DNA of 64,000 nucleotides from JADLGL01 sp963823045. Lineage in GTDB: Bacteria > Pseudomonadota > Alphaproteobacteria > Rhizobiales > Kaistiaceae. Shown here piece by piece: positions 8,960 through 19,293 of the stretch. The notes beneath the pieces were generated by a model, which worked only from the letters and a program-made list of their open reading frames with translations, did not search any database and was not told the DNA's origin. The translations under genes were made by a program, and so were the position numbers. The stretch covers positions 124,001-188,000 of the forward strand of contig CAWGKA010000012.1 of the NCBI GenBank assembly GCA_963823045.1, read 5' to 3'. The first letter of the stretch is position 1, and every line of letters begins with the position of its first letter.

Positions 8960-9455
8960 CGACGTCGATCCCGACAGCCTGCCTTATCGCCCCTGCGCCG
9001 GCATTGCCCTCTTCAATCGCGACGGCCTCGTGTGGATCGGCCGCCGCATCGACGGGCCGCAGGAAGCGGAGGGTTCCGGGAAGTGGTGGCAGATGCCGCA
9101 GGGCGGCATCGACGGCGGCGAAGATCCGGTGGCCGCCGCGCGGCGAGAACTCGCCGAAGAGACGCATGTCAGCTCCGTCTCCTATCTCGGCGAGACCGAT
9201 TGGCTCACCTATGACTTGCCAGCGGAACTCGTCGGCAAGGCATGGAAGGGGCGTTATCGCGGCCAGCGGCTGAAGTTTGTTGCGTTCCGCTTCGAAGGCG
9301 ACGAAGCCGAAATCGATGTCGACGACCCCGGTCACGAGCCCGAATTCTCAGCCTGGCGTTGGGAAAGACTGGAGCGCCTGCCGGACCTCGTCGTGCCGTT
9401 CAAGCGGGCGGTCTATGAGGCCATGGCGAAGGCCTTTGCCGGCCTTGCGGCCTAG
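8952..9455 (+). CDS. rppH: RNA pyrophosphohydrolase (Nudix)
   Basis: RppH removes pyrophosphate from the 5' triphosphate end of RNA and so starts 5'-dependent mRNA decay. The 167-residue protein contains a full Nudix box, GGIDGGEDPVAAARRELAEE followed by THV, and the family's YRPCAGIALFNRDG and WWQMPQGG segments. The start is TTG 8952, overlapping the previous stop by 8 bases; no ATG fits. Its TAG stop shares a CTAG with the stop of the converging DsbA-family gene. Confidence 0.94.
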   Translation: MSSDVDPDSLPYRPCAGIALFNRDGLVWIGRRIDGPQEAEGSGKWWQMPQGGIDGGEDPVAAARRELAEETHVSSVSYLGETDWLTYDLPAELVGKAWKGRYRGQRLKFVAFRFEGDEAEIDVDDPGHEPEFSAWRWERLERLPDLVVPFKRAVYEAMAKAFAGLAA

Positions 9456-10132
9456 GCTGTAGCGACCTTCTGCTCAAGGTCGGCCGCCGCCTGGCGGATA
9501 GCGCGGGTGAAGACCTCCGTCGGCTGGGCGCCGACAACGCCGTAGCGGCCGATCAGGATGAAGGTCGGCACGCCGGTAACGCCGATTTCCTGGGCCGCTG
9601 CGATCTCGACATTGACCTCCTCGCGACCTTCGTCGCCGGCCAGCCGCTGCAGCGTCTCGGCGCGATCGAGCCCGAGCTCCGCGGCTAGATCAGCCAGAAC
9701 CTCATGGTCGCCGACATCGGCCCCTTCGGTGAAATAGAGATGGAACAAGCGGTCGACGGCTTCGGCTTCCTTGCCGATGGCGCCCGCCCAGCGCACCAGG
9801 CGGTGGGCGTCGATGGTGTTGGGCGCGCGCTCGATGCGGTCGAAATTATAGACGATGCCTTCATGCAGGCCGAGCTCGGAGAGGCGGTCATGAGCCGCTT
9901 CGAGCCGGGCGAGGTCGCCGAATTTCTCCGCCATGTGCTTGGCGCGATCGATCCCGCCCGGCGGGACGCTAGGATCAAGCTGGTAGGGGTGCCAGCGAAT
10001 GGTGGCTTCGATGTCGGGCAGGGCGGCAAGGGCCGCTTCGAGGCGCTTCTTGCCGAGGTAGCACCACGGGCAGACGACGTCGGAAACGACGTCGATGACG
10101 AGCGGCGCGGATTGGGTTTCGGGCTGGGTCAC
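9452..10132 (-). CDS. DsbA-family (FrnE-like) oxidoreductase
   Basis: A 226-residue cytoplasmic thioredoxin-fold protein of the FrnE/DsbA type. Near the N-terminus it has the redox motif CPWC in VVCPWCYLGKKRL, then the FrnE block IRWHPYQLDPSVP. The cis-proline loop is GVTGVPTFILIGRYGVVGAQ near the C-terminus. No signal peptide is visible. The likely start is GTG 10132; the longer frame upstream is unconserved. Family members act as disulfide isomerases or reductases, often under oxidative stress. The stop overlaps rppH tail-to-tail by four bases. Confidence 0.9.
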   Translation of the reverse strand: MTQPETQSAPLVIDVVSDVVCPWCYLGKKRLEAALAALPDIEATIRWHPYQLDPSVPPGGIDRAKHMAEKFGDLARLEAAHDRLSELGLHEGIVYNFDRIERAPNTIDAHRLVRWAGAIGKEAEAVDRLFHLYFTEGADVGDHEVLADLAAELGLDRAETLQRLAGDEGREEVNVEIAAAQEIGVTGVPTFILIGRYGVVGAQPTEVFTRAIRQAAADLEQKVATA

Positions 10133-10236
10133 GGCTTGGACATAGTAGCGCTGCGCCCCTGGCGCAACGCAATCATGGCCATTTGTGAGGCAGATCCCTC
10201 GGCGGCAACGCCCGTTGCCGATTTCCGCCGACCGGC

Positions 10237-10626
10237 CTACTTGACCCTGAGTGCCGCGTTCATCGGCGCCCAGTACATCTGCTGCCATCCGCCCTCAAGC
10301 ATCTCGCGTGCTTCTTCGGGAAAGTTGACCTGGTCGAGCACGACCAGCGTCCCGCTGGCGTCGGGTCGCAATTCGAACCGGCAAATGGAATAGAGCCCCT
10401 CGGGCCACTGCTTTGCGCGCCAGGCCTGGACCACGCGCTTGCCCGGAACCAACTCGATCTGCCGGCCCTCGATATCGCCGCCAAACATCGCGAACGCGCC
10501 TCCGGCCTCCTTCGAAATTTCGGCAGATTGGCCACCGGTCATCTGCGCGAATTTCTTGCCCGACGTCAGGATCTCATAGACCGCGGCGGGACTGCCCGAA
10601 ATCGCCGCCTCCTGATGGATGCTCAT
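10237..10626 (-). CDS. SRPBCC (AHSA1-like) protein, divergent from arsR
   Basis: A 129-residue START/Bet-v1-like (AHSA1) protein. Typical features are an N-terminal segment SGSPAAVYEILTSGKKF, central AFAMFGGDIEGR and VQAWRAKQWPEG, and a C-terminal helix GWQQMYWAPMNAAL. ATG 10626 is fixed by a strong AGGAGGA sequence 5 bases upstream. Such proteins bind hydrophobic ligands or act as enzymes on them; no ligand can be read here. It faces away from arsR across a region with two palindromic operators, so both genes are probably controlled by that regulator. Confidence 0.88.
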   Translation of the reverse strand: MSIHQEAAISGSPAAVYEILTSGKKFAQMTGGQSAEISKEAGGAFAMFGGDIEGRQIELVPGKRVVQAWRAKQWPEGLYSICRFELRPDASGTLVVLDQVNFPEEAREMLEGGWQQMYWAPMNAALRVK

Positions 10627-10671
10627 GTCGTCCTCCTGTTGTTTGACTTCGGCGAAGCGTTCGCCTATCCC

Positions 10672-10689
10672 GTCAACCGATTGGTTGAC
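10672..10689. promoter_or_regulatory. ArsR operator 1
   Basis: Palindrome GTCAACC-gatt-GGTTGAC. It matches a second copy at 10724-10741, with 52 bases (about five helical turns) between centres. The pair lies between the divergent SRPBCC and arsR genes, so it is the probable binding site of the ArsR protein. Confidence 0.72.
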
Positions 10690-10722
10690 ATGTAGTCGGT
10701 AGTAATGGCCCGTGCGGCCAGT

Positions 10723-10742
10723 TGTCAACCGGTTGGTTGACA
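10723..10742. promoter_or_regulatory. ArsR operator 2
   Basis: Palindrome TGTCAACC-ggtt-GGTTGACA, the same half-sites and 4-base spacer length as operator 1. It ends one base before an alternative ATG at 10744, which supports a start further in at 10765 and autorepression of the regulator. Confidence 0.72.
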
Positions 10743-10764
10743 GATGTGCCATGGGAACGTCACG

Positions 10765-11100
10765 ATGGAAGACCTCCTTGAGGACGATCGGTTGGATGCT
10801 GTGTTTCATGCGCTCTCGAACCGGACGCGGCGCGGCCTTCTGAAGCGCCTCGCCGCTGGTCCGGCGCGGGTGTCCGAACTCGCGGGACCGGAAAGCATGT
10901 CGGTTGCAGCGGTCTCCAAGCATCTGTTCGTGCTCGAACGCGCCAAGCTGATTTCGCGCAGCCGTAGCGGGCATATCCAGGCCTGCGTTCTCGAGCCGCG
11001 GGCGATGGCCACGGCCGACGCCTGGCTGTCGGACTACCGGAGCTTCTGGGAGGACAAGCTGGACCGCTTTGCAAACTTCATCGAAGAGCCGGGCAGCTAG
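10765..11100 (+). CDS. ArsR-family transcriptional repressor
   Basis: A 111-residue winged-helix regulator. DRLDAVFHALSNRTRRGLL opens the domain, and the recognition helix region is SVAAVSKHLFVLERAKLI, followed by the wing SRSRSGHIQACVL. It lacks the Cys-based metal sites of classical ArsR/SmtB. It belongs to the subgroup paired with AHSA1/SRPBCC proteins, as here on both sides. ATG 10765 is preferred to 10744 because GGGAA lies 8 bases upstream and the second operator reaches to 10742. The stop and the next start are 2 bases apart. Confidence 0.9.
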   Translation: MEDLLEDDRLDAVFHALSNRTRRGLLKRLAAGPARVSELAGPESMSVAAVSKHLFVLERAKLISRSRSGHIQACVLEPRAMATADAWLSDYRSFWEDKLDRFANFIEEPGS

Positions 11101-11102
11101 CC

Positions 11103-11597
11103 ATGCAAAACACCGAACTGACGCTGAAGCGGATCATTCGCGCGCCGCGCGAGCGTGTCTTTCATGCCTGGATGGCCCCCGATGCGCTGAAGGTCTGGTG
11201 GGGACCGCAGGGCGTCGTGTGCCCGGAAGCCGAAGTCGACTTTCGCGTCGGCGGCGAATTCAAGCTTGCCAACCTGCAACCGGACGGTTCGACAACATGG
11301 ATCTCCGGCCGTTTCGAGCGCATTCGGCCGCCCGAGGAAATGGTCTACACTTGGGTTGTCAGCGGTCTGCCCGGCGAGCCGACGCTGGTCACCGTATCGT
11401 TCATGCCGCACGCAGATGGCACCGAGCTCGTGATTGTCCACGCACGTTTCGCGGTCGCCGCAATCCGTGACGGACACCTCGCCGGCTGGGAAGCGTGCGT
11501 CGACAAGCTCGAAGCCTATCTTGCCGGTACGCTACAAAGGCAGGCCATTACGCGCGACAGCGACGACGCTGACGTGCCGAACGACCGGACCGGTTAG
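11103..11597 (+). CDS. SRPBCC (AHSA1-like) protein, coupled to arsR
   Basis: A 164-residue Aha1/AHSA1-type START-fold protein. The N-terminus reads LKRIIRAPRERVFHAWMAPD, then WWGPQGVVCPEAEVDFRVGG, with the usual C-terminal GWEACVDKLEAYLAG. It begins 2 bases after arsR and is surely co-transcribed. Regulators of this kind are commonly encoded with such proteins; the ligand is unknown. The last 20 residues are polar and extend slightly beyond the domain. Confidence 0.9.
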   Translation: MQNTELTLKRIIRAPRERVFHAWMAPDALKVWWGPQGVVCPEAEVDFRVGGEFKLANLQPDGSTTWISGRFERIRPPEEMVYTWVVSGLPGEPTLVTVSFMPHADGTELVIVHARFAVAAIRDGHLAGWEACVDKLEAYLAGTLQRQAITRDSDDADVPNDRTG

Positions 11598-11634
11598 GTA
11601 AATCGAAATTGGGAAACGCGGTTGGCCGGCGCGG

Positions 11635-12036
11635 CTAGCGGCCGATCTCGGCCTGGACCTCTTTGAGGTGGAGGAGCTTCAGCTCGGCCTCGGCCTTCTC
11701 GGTCGAGTCCTTTGCGTCGGCGATGTCTTCCTCGGCGTCCTTGATGCTCTGCGACAGCTGCTCGACGTTGAGCTCGGCCATCGGGATCGCCTCCTCGGCG
11801 AGCACGGTGAGGCCGTCGGCATTGACGTCGGCGAAGCCGCCGCGGACGAAGATGCGCTCGTCCTTGCCGCCGCTGGTGATCTGAAGAACGCCTGGCCGCA
11901 GTGTCGCCATTACCGGGGCGTGGCCGCTCAGGACGGTGAACTGCCCTTCCGAGCTCGGCACGACGACCTGATCCACCTTCTCCGACTTGAGAAGGCGCTC
12001 CGGCGAGACAAGATCGAACTGAAACGGATCGGCCAT
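11635..12036 (-). CDS. atpC: F-type ATP synthase F1 subunit epsilon
   Basis: A 133-residue epsilon subunit, part of the central stalk that couples F1 catalysis to c-ring rotation. The beta-sandwich domain is clear (FDLVSPERLLKSEKVDQVVV, then GQFTVLSGHAPVMATLRPG and FVRGGFADVNADGLTVLAEEA), followed by the C-terminal helical hairpin. It is the last gene of the reverse-strand F1 operon. A small membrane-protein gene sits between it and atpD. Confidence 0.96.
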   Translation of the reverse strand: MADPFQFDLVSPERLLKSEKVDQVVVPSSEGQFTVLSGHAPVMATLRPGVLQITSGGKDERIFVRGGFADVNADGLTVLAEEAIPMAELNVEQLSQSIKDAEEDIADAKDSTEKAEAELKLLHLKEVQAEIGR

Positions 12037-12045
12037 AACTTTACC

Positions 12046-12306
12046 CTAGGTGCGGCGACCGCTGTCGAGCAAGACGCCGAGCCCCAGCCCGAGCAGTCCG
12101 CCAACCGCTGTGATCATCCCAATATAGTACCATTGCCCGTTGGTGGGCCCGTTGCCCTCGCCGCCGATCGACTGGTTGCTGGCGATTTCGATGTTCACCG
12201 GCCCGAGCTGCAACGAGGCTGCCGGCGGCTTGGTGACCCAGCCGATAACGGCGCCGGCCACCAGTCCAACCACAAGCAGGAGAACCTTGGCGTTCACGGG
12301 CGGCAA
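12046..12306 (-). CDS. Small two-TM protein inside the F1 operon (unknown)
   Basis: An 86-residue protein that I do not recognise, tightly packed between atpD (6 bases upstream) and atpC (9 bases downstream) on the same strand. It has a hydrophobic N-terminal segment LLLVVGLVAGAVIGWV, a soluble loop of about 40 residues, and a second hydrophobic segment near the C-terminus, YYIGMITAVGGLLGLGLGVL, then charged residues. The start is TTG 12306 or GTG 12297. Its composition is distinct from the antisense frames and its boundaries fit operon spacing, so it is probably real. Its position suggests a role in ATP synthase assembly or regulation, but this is inference. Confidence 0.72.
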   Translation of the reverse strand: MPPVNAKVLLLVVGLVAGAVIGWVTKPPAASLQLGPVNIEIASNQSIGGEGNGPTNGQWYYIGMITAVGGLLGLGLGVLLDSGRRT

Positions 12307-12312
12307 CTAGGC

Positions 12313-13773
<1,461 letters not shown>

Positions 13774-13792
13774 GATGTCCTCGTTCTTCCTG

Positions 13793-14674
13793 TTACACGG
13801 CCTCGGCGCCGGAAATGATTTCGATCAGTTCCTTGGTGATCTGCGCCTGGCGGCTGCGGTTATATTCGAGCGTGTAGCGGTTGATCATATCGCCCGCATT
13901 GCGCGTTGCGTTGTCCATCGCGTTCATCTGCGCGCCATAGAAGCCGGCGGCGTTTTCGAGAAGCGCGCGGAGAATCTGCACCGAGATATTGCGCGGCAGG
14001 AGGTCGGCGAGAATCGCCTGCTCGTCCGGCTCATATTCATAGGAGGCGCCGGGGGCGGCCTTCTCGGCTTCCTCGCCGCTGAACTCGGCGGGAATCATCT
14101 GCTGCGCCGTCGGCACCTGGCTGATGACCGACTTGAAGGTGGCGAAATAGAGCGTGCAGACATCGAATTGGCCCTCGTCGAAGAGGGAGAGGATCTTCTT
14201 GCCGACACCGTCTGCTTCGGCAAAGCCGATCTGGCGCACACCGCGCATCTCGACATGGTCGATGATGCGGCGGGCGAACAGGCGGCGCAGCATGTCGTAG
14301 CCCTTGCGGCCGACGCAGAAGAACTTCACGTCCTTGCCGGCGCGGATGAGCTCGTTGGCGTGATCGCGCGCAAGACGTGCGATCGAGGACGAGAAGGCGC
14401 CAGCGAGACCGCGATCGGCGGTGCAAACGACGAGAAGATGGGTCTGGTCGTTGCCGGTGCCGACAAGCAGTTTCGGCGCCGTCGGCTGGCCTTTCACGGC
14501 CGTGGAGACGTTGGCGAGGACCACGGCCATCCGCTCAGCATAGGGGCGCGCCGCTTCAGCCTGCGCCTGGGCGCGGCGGAGCTTCGACGCGGCCACCATC
14601 TGCATGGCGCGCGTGATCTTCTGGGTCGCTTTGACCGAAGCGATGCGGTTGCGAAGTTCCTTGAGGCTGGCCAT
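13793..14674 (-). CDS. atpG: F-type ATP synthase F1 subunit gamma
   Basis: The 293-residue central rotor shaft of F1. The N-terminal helix is MASLKELRNRIASVKATQKI, and the C-terminal helix contains NATRNAGDMINRYTLEYNR followed by RQAQITKELIEIISGAEA, both highly conserved. The length matches alphaproteobacterial gamma subunits. It lies 23 bases downstream of atpA and 19 bases upstream of atpD. Confidence 0.97.
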   Translation of the reverse strand: MASLKELRNRIASVKATQKITRAMQMVAASKLRRAQAQAEAARPYAERMAVVLANVSTAVKGQPTAPKLLVGTGNDQTHLLVVCTADRGLAGAFSSSIARLARDHANELIRAGKDVKFFCVGRKGYDMLRRLFARRIIDHVEMRGVRQIGFAEADGVGKKILSLFDEGQFDVCTLYFATFKSVISQVPTAQQMIPAEFSGEEAEKAAPGASYEYEPDEQAILADLLPRNISVQILRALLENAAGFYGAQMNAMDNATRNAGDMINRYTLEYNRSRQAQITKELIEIISGAEAV

Positions 14675-14697
14675 CGGCTAACAATTCTCTCCGACGA

Positions 14698-16227
14698 TCA
14701 GCCGAAGCCCTTGGCGAACGCGGCGACCGCAGCCGTCAGCCGCTCGCGCAGCTCGTCCGTCAGCTCCGCCTTGTCGCGGATCGCGGTCAGAAGATCGGCA
14801 TGATCGGCACGAAGCGCGGCAAGAAGGCCGCGTTCGAAATCGGTGACGCGGTTGACGGCGATCGAATCGAGATAGCCGTTGACGCCGGCGAAGATGACGG
14901 CGACCTGCTCCTCGACCTTGAGCGGCGAGAATTGCGGCTGCTTCAAGAGTTCGGTGAGGCGGGCGCCGCGTGCCAGAAGGCGCTGCGTCGCGGCATCGAG
15001 GTCGGAGCCGAACTGAGCGAAGGCGGCCATTTCGCGGTATTGCGCGAGCTCGCCCTTGATGCGGCCGGCGACCTGCTTCATCGCCTTGACCTGAGCGGCC
15101 GAACCGACGCGCGACACCGAGATGCCGACGTTCAGCGCCGGGCGGATGCCCTGGAAGAACAGGTCGGTCTCGAGGAAGATCTGGCCGTCGGTGATGGAGA
15201 TGACGTTCGTCGGGATGTAGGCCGAAACGTCGTTGGCCTGCGTCTCGATGACGGGAAGGGCGGTCAGCGAGCCGGCGCCGTTGTCGTCGTTCATCTTCGC
15301 CGCGCGCTCAAGGAGGCGCGAATGGAGATAGAAGACGTCGCCCGGGAACGCCTCACGGCCCGGCGGACGGCGCAGCAGCAGCGACATCTGACGATAGGCG
15401 ACGGCCTGCTTCGACAGATCGTCATAAATGATGAGGGCGTGCATGCCGTTGTCGCGGAAGAACTCGCCCATGGTGCAGCCCGAGAAGGGCGCCAGATACT
15501 GCATCGGCGCCGGATCGGAAGCGGTGGCGGCGACGACGATCGAATATTCGAGGGCGCCGTTCTCCTCGAGCGTGCGCACCAGCTGGGCGACGCTCGAACG
15601 CTTCTGACCGATGGCGACGTAGATGCAATAAAGCTTCTTCGATTCGTCGCCAGTGGCGTTGATGCTCTTCTGATTGAGGATGGTGTCGAGCGCGACGGCG
15701 GTCTTGCCGGTCTGGCGGTCGCCGATGATGAGCTCGCGCTGGCCGCGGCCGACGGGGATCAGCGCGTCGATGGCCTTGAGGCCGGTCTGCATAGGCTCGT
15801 GCACCGATTTGCGCGGGATGATGCCCGGCGCCTTCACGTCGACGCGGCGGCGCTCGGTGGCCTTGATCTCGCCCTTGCCGTCGATCGGATTGCCGAGGGC
15901 GTCGACGACGCGGCCGAGAAGGGCCTTGCCGACCGGCACTTCCACGATCGCCTGGGTGCGCTTGACGGTGTCGCCTTCCTTAATGTCGCGGTCGGAGCCG
16001 AAAATGACGACGCCGACATTGTCGGTTTCGAGGTTCAGCGCCATGCCGCGGATGCCGCCGGGGAATTCGACCATCTCGCCGGCCTGAACATTGTCGAGGC
16101 CATAGACGCGAGCGATGCCATCGCCGACGGAGAGAACCTGACCCACCTCGGAGACGGTGGTCTCGGTTCCGAAATTCTTGATCTGATCCTTGAGGATCGA
16201 GGAGATTTCAGCGGCGCGAATATCCAT
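14698..16227 (-). CDS. atpA: F-type ATP synthase F1 subunit alpha
   Basis: The 509-residue nucleotide-binding, non-catalytic alpha subunit. It opens MDIRAAEISSILKDQI, has Walker A GDRQTGKTAVALDTI near residue 170 and the ATP synthase signature PALNVGISVSRVGSAAQ. The start overlaps the atpH stop by one base, indicating translational coupling. It differs clearly from the N-type alpha at 59-61 kb, which shares only the general fold and motifs. Confidence 0.98.
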   Translation of the reverse strand: MDIRAAEISSILKDQIKNFGTETTVSEVGQVLSVGDGIARVYGLDNVQAGEMVEFPGGIRGMALNLETDNVGVVIFGSDRDIKEGDTVKRTQAIVEVPVGKALLGRVVDALGNPIDGKGEIKATERRRVDVKAPGIIPRKSVHEPMQTGLKAIDALIPVGRGQRELIIGDRQTGKTAVALDTILNQKSINATGDESKKLYCIYVAIGQKRSSVAQLVRTLEENGALEYSIVVAATASDPAPMQYLAPFSGCTMGEFFRDNGMHALIIYDDLSKQAVAYRQMSLLLRRPPGREAFPGDVFYLHSRLLERAAKMNDDNGAGSLTALPVIETQANDVSAYIPTNVISITDGQIFLETDLFFQGIRPALNVGISVSRVGSAAQVKAMKQVAGRIKGELAQYREMAAFAQFGSDLDAATQRLLARGARLTELLKQPQFSPLKVEEQVAVIFAGVNGYLDSIAVNRVTDFERGLLAALRADHADLLTAIRDKAELTDELRERLTAAVAAFAKGFG

Positions 16228-16787
16228 CAGCCAGCCTCTTTCATGGCGTATTTCATTGCGTTGAGTTTGGTGCGTAGCGAGGTGTCGATCATGCGGCTGC
16301 CGACCTGGACGACGAGGCCGCCAATCAGTGCGGCGTCCGTCTTTTGGTCAAGCAGAACATCCTTGCCCATGGCGTCCTTCAGTGCGGCCTTGAGCGCGGC
16401 GACTTGAGAATCGCTGAGCGGCTCGGCGCTGGTGACGCTGGCAAAGATCTCACCGCGCTCCTTCGACAGCATCTGCCGATAGGCGATGATCATTTCGGGG
16501 ACGGCGAACAGGCGCCGATTGGCGGCCGAAACCTTGATGAGATTGGCGGCCATGCCCTTGATGCCAGCCTTGTCGAGAATGGCGGCGACCGCGCGGGTCT
16601 GTTCCTCGGCGGAGAAGACCGGGCTGCGTACGAGCCGCATCAGGTCTTCTGACTCATCGAGAAGTGACTGGAAATTCGCCAGATCGTCGCCGACAGCGTC
16701 GAGAGCCTTCTCGTCGCGCGCCAGGTCGAACAATGCCGCGGCGTAGCGTTCGGCGACGCCGGAAACGGTTACTGCCTCTTCAGCCAC
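16227..16787 (-). CDS. atpH: F-type ATP synthase F1 subunit delta
   Basis: The 186-residue delta (OSCP) subunit links the F1 head to the peripheral stalk. The N-terminal helical domain reads GVAERYAAALFDLARDEKAL. The C-terminal region ends LIGGLVVQVGSRMIDTSLRTKL, the family signature. It is the first gene of the F1 operon; the roughly 200 bases between it and priA should hold the operon promoter, although I could not pick convincing -35/-10 boxes. Confidence 0.96.
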   Translation of the reverse strand: MAEEAVTVSGVAERYAAALFDLARDEKALDAVGDDLANFQSLLDESEDLMRLVRSPVFSAEEQTRAVAAILDKAGIKGMAANLIKVSAANRRLFAVPEMIIAYRQMLSKERGEIFASVTSAEPLSDSQVAALKAALKDAMGKDVLLDQKTDAALIGGLVVQVGSRMIDTSLRTKLNAMKYAMKEAG

Positions 16788-16988
16788 TCTTAGATTCCTG
16801 CTCCCGCTCTCAAGGCTTGGCGGCGAGTTGGCCCCGCGCTTCTTAATGCATTGACCGGATTATGAAATGCCGTTCGCTGCAGCTTCCGGAAAATGCCCCG
16901 CCCCGAAAGCCGCGCGTTCCCTAGCATAGGCCCTAGTGAGGGGCAATATGACGGGCCTGTGCAAATGCCATGATCATGCGTCGCAACG

Positions 16989-19256
16989 TCACATGAAGCT
17001 CTGCGGATCGACGTCGACCTGGACGCGAACGGAGCCCTTCGGCGGCGGCGCCGCGTCCAGCCAGCCGCGCAGATAGGCCTGCACATCGGCGGCGCGCGGG
17101 GCGTGGACGAGGAGGCGGTAGCGATGGCGGCCGCGGATGACCGCCAGAGGCGCCTCCGCCGGCCCGAACACCGATATGCCGGAGGTTTCGGCGCCGGGCG
17201 CGGCGCGGCGCAGCGCGTTGGCATAGGAGCGCGCGCTATCGCGATCGGGCCCGGTGACGATGAGGGCGACGAGGCGAGCGAAGGGCGGCAGCTGCGCGAT
17301 GCGGCGCTCCTCGATCTCGCGCTTGTAGAAGGCCTCGCGGTCGCCGGCGACAATCGCCTGCATCACCGGATGATCCGGCGCGGTGGTCTGGATGAGCGCG
17401 CGGCTGGCCCCGCCGACGCGGCCGGCGCGGCCGGTCACCTGCGACAGGAGCTGGAAGGTGCGCTCGGCGGCTCTTAGATCGCCATGGGCAAGGCCGAGAT
17501 CGGCATCGACGACGCCGACGAGCTTGAGCAGCGGGAAATTGTGGCCCTTGGCGACGAGCTGCGTGCCGATGACGATGTCGGCCTCGCCGGCGGCGATGGC
17601 GGCAAGTTCGCGCCGGAGGCGCTGCACACCGCCGATCATGTCGCTCGACAAGACCGACATGCGTGCATCGGGGAAGCGTTGCGCGACTTCCTCTGCGAGG
17701 CGTTCGACGCCGGGGCCGCAGGCGACGAGGCTGTCCTCGTCGCCGCAACTGGGACAGGCCGTCGGCCGTGGTTCGGAATAGCCGCAATGATGGCAGACGA
17801 GCTGGCCGCGGAAGCGGTGCTCGACCAGCCAGGTGGCGCAGTTTGGGCACTGGAAGCGATGGCCGCAGGTGCGGCAGAGCGTGAGCGGAGCGTAGCCGCG
17901 CCGGTTGAGGAAGAGCAGCGATTGCTGCTTGCCGGCGAGCGTTTCGGCGACTGCGGCGGCAAGGCGGCGGCGACAGCCAGCGCCCGCGTTCGGGCGGTTC
18001 GGCGCGGAGGTCGACAGCGGTGACGTCGGGCAGCGTGCGCGCCGGCATAGCGGTCAGGCAGTTCGATGCGGCGATAGCGGCCGATATCGGCGTTGACGCG
18101 GCTCTCGATCGAGGGCGTCGCCGAGGAGAGGATGACCGGGAAATCGCCGATGCGACCGCGCACCACGGCCATGTCGCGGGCGTGATAGGCGACGCCGTCT
18201 TCCTGCTTGTAGGCCGGGTCGTGCTCCTCATCGACGATGACGAGGCGGAGGTCGGGGAAGGGAAGGAACAGGGCGGAACGGGCGCCGACGACGACACGCA
18301 CGGAGCCATTGGCGACACCGCGCCAGAGGCGCTCGCGATTGCGCGGGGCGACGTCGGAATGCCATTCGCCGGGGCGCTGGCCGAAGCGTGCGGCGAAGCG
18401 ATCGAGGAAATCGGCGGTGAGGGCGATCTCCGGCAGGAGGATCAGCACCTGGCCGCCATTACGGAGCGTTTCGGCGATGGCCTCGAAATAGACCTCGGTC
18501 TTGCCCGAGCCGGTGACGCCGTCGATGAGCGTGACGGAGAAGCCGTCATCGGCGGTCTCGCGGATCGCCTCCGCAGCGGTCGCCTGGCCGTCATTCAGCG
18601 CCGGGCTGGCGAAGTCCGGATCGGGTGGGAGCGCGACCGGCGGCGGCGGGATGTCGACCGTCTCCAGCGTGCCGGCCTCGACGAGTCCCTGGACGACGCC
18701 GGGGCTGACGCCGGCCGGCGCCGGCCAGGCCGCTCTTCGACCAGGCGAGACCATCGGCGGCGACTTCCAACACCTTCTGCCGCGCCTTGGTCATACGTTC
18801 CGGCGGTGGTCCGGCAAGGCGAAGGCCCTGCCGCGGGGCTTCGGGCTCGAGCGCGCGCGGTGCCCGCAGCACCATGCGCAGGATCATGCCGCGCGTTGCG
18901 AGGGTGTAGTTGGCGACCCAATCGACGAAGCTGCGGGTAGCGTCAGGAAGAGGCGTGGTGTCGAATTTGCCCACAACTTCGCGCAGGCGGTTCGACGAAC
19001 GATCGAGGTCGGGGACGTCATCCCAGACGACGCCCACCACGTCACGCGTTCCGAGCGGCACCTCGACGATGTCGCCGGGCGCGAGGTCGGCCTTGGCCGG
19101 CGTGCGATAGCTGTAGGGCGCGCCGACTGCGTAGGGGACGAGCACCGACACGACGTCCGGCCGTGCGCTGGTGGCCGGCGACGATGGCATCCCACCGGCC
19201 GAACCCGCCTCGTTCGATTCGTGGCGCCGATCCATCTGGGAACAATGCCGGAACAA
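16989..19256 (-). CDS. priA: Primosomal replication restart helicase PriA (three frameshifts as read)
   Basis: PriA reloads the replisome at collapsed forks. All parts are present but split over reading frames. The N-terminal DNA-binding domain includes VSVLVPYAVGAPYSYRTP. The helicase has Walker A DGVTGSGKTEVY and the DEEH box, and there is a zinc-binding region with CRTCGHRFQCPNC, CHHCG and CPSCG. The C-terminal helicase lobe includes QMLTGRAGR-like QVTGRAGRVGG. Frame changes fall near 18711-18726 (a GGCCGGCGCCGGCC run), 18034-18042 and 17963-17972. Each is explained by one extra base, and no stop codons or lost motifs occur otherwise. Start uncertain (19256 or 19190). I read this as an intact gene with base-call indels, or a very recent pseudogene. 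Confidence 0.85.
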
Positions 19257-19293
19257 AGCCGGCAGGGGAAGCGCCCGCGCGAAGGCTCTTGCG

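Noticed and set aside
18711..18726. GGCCGGCGCCGGCC-type palindrome as an operator
   Set aside because: It lies inside priA coding sequence at a frame break, so it is more likely a base-calling trouble spot.
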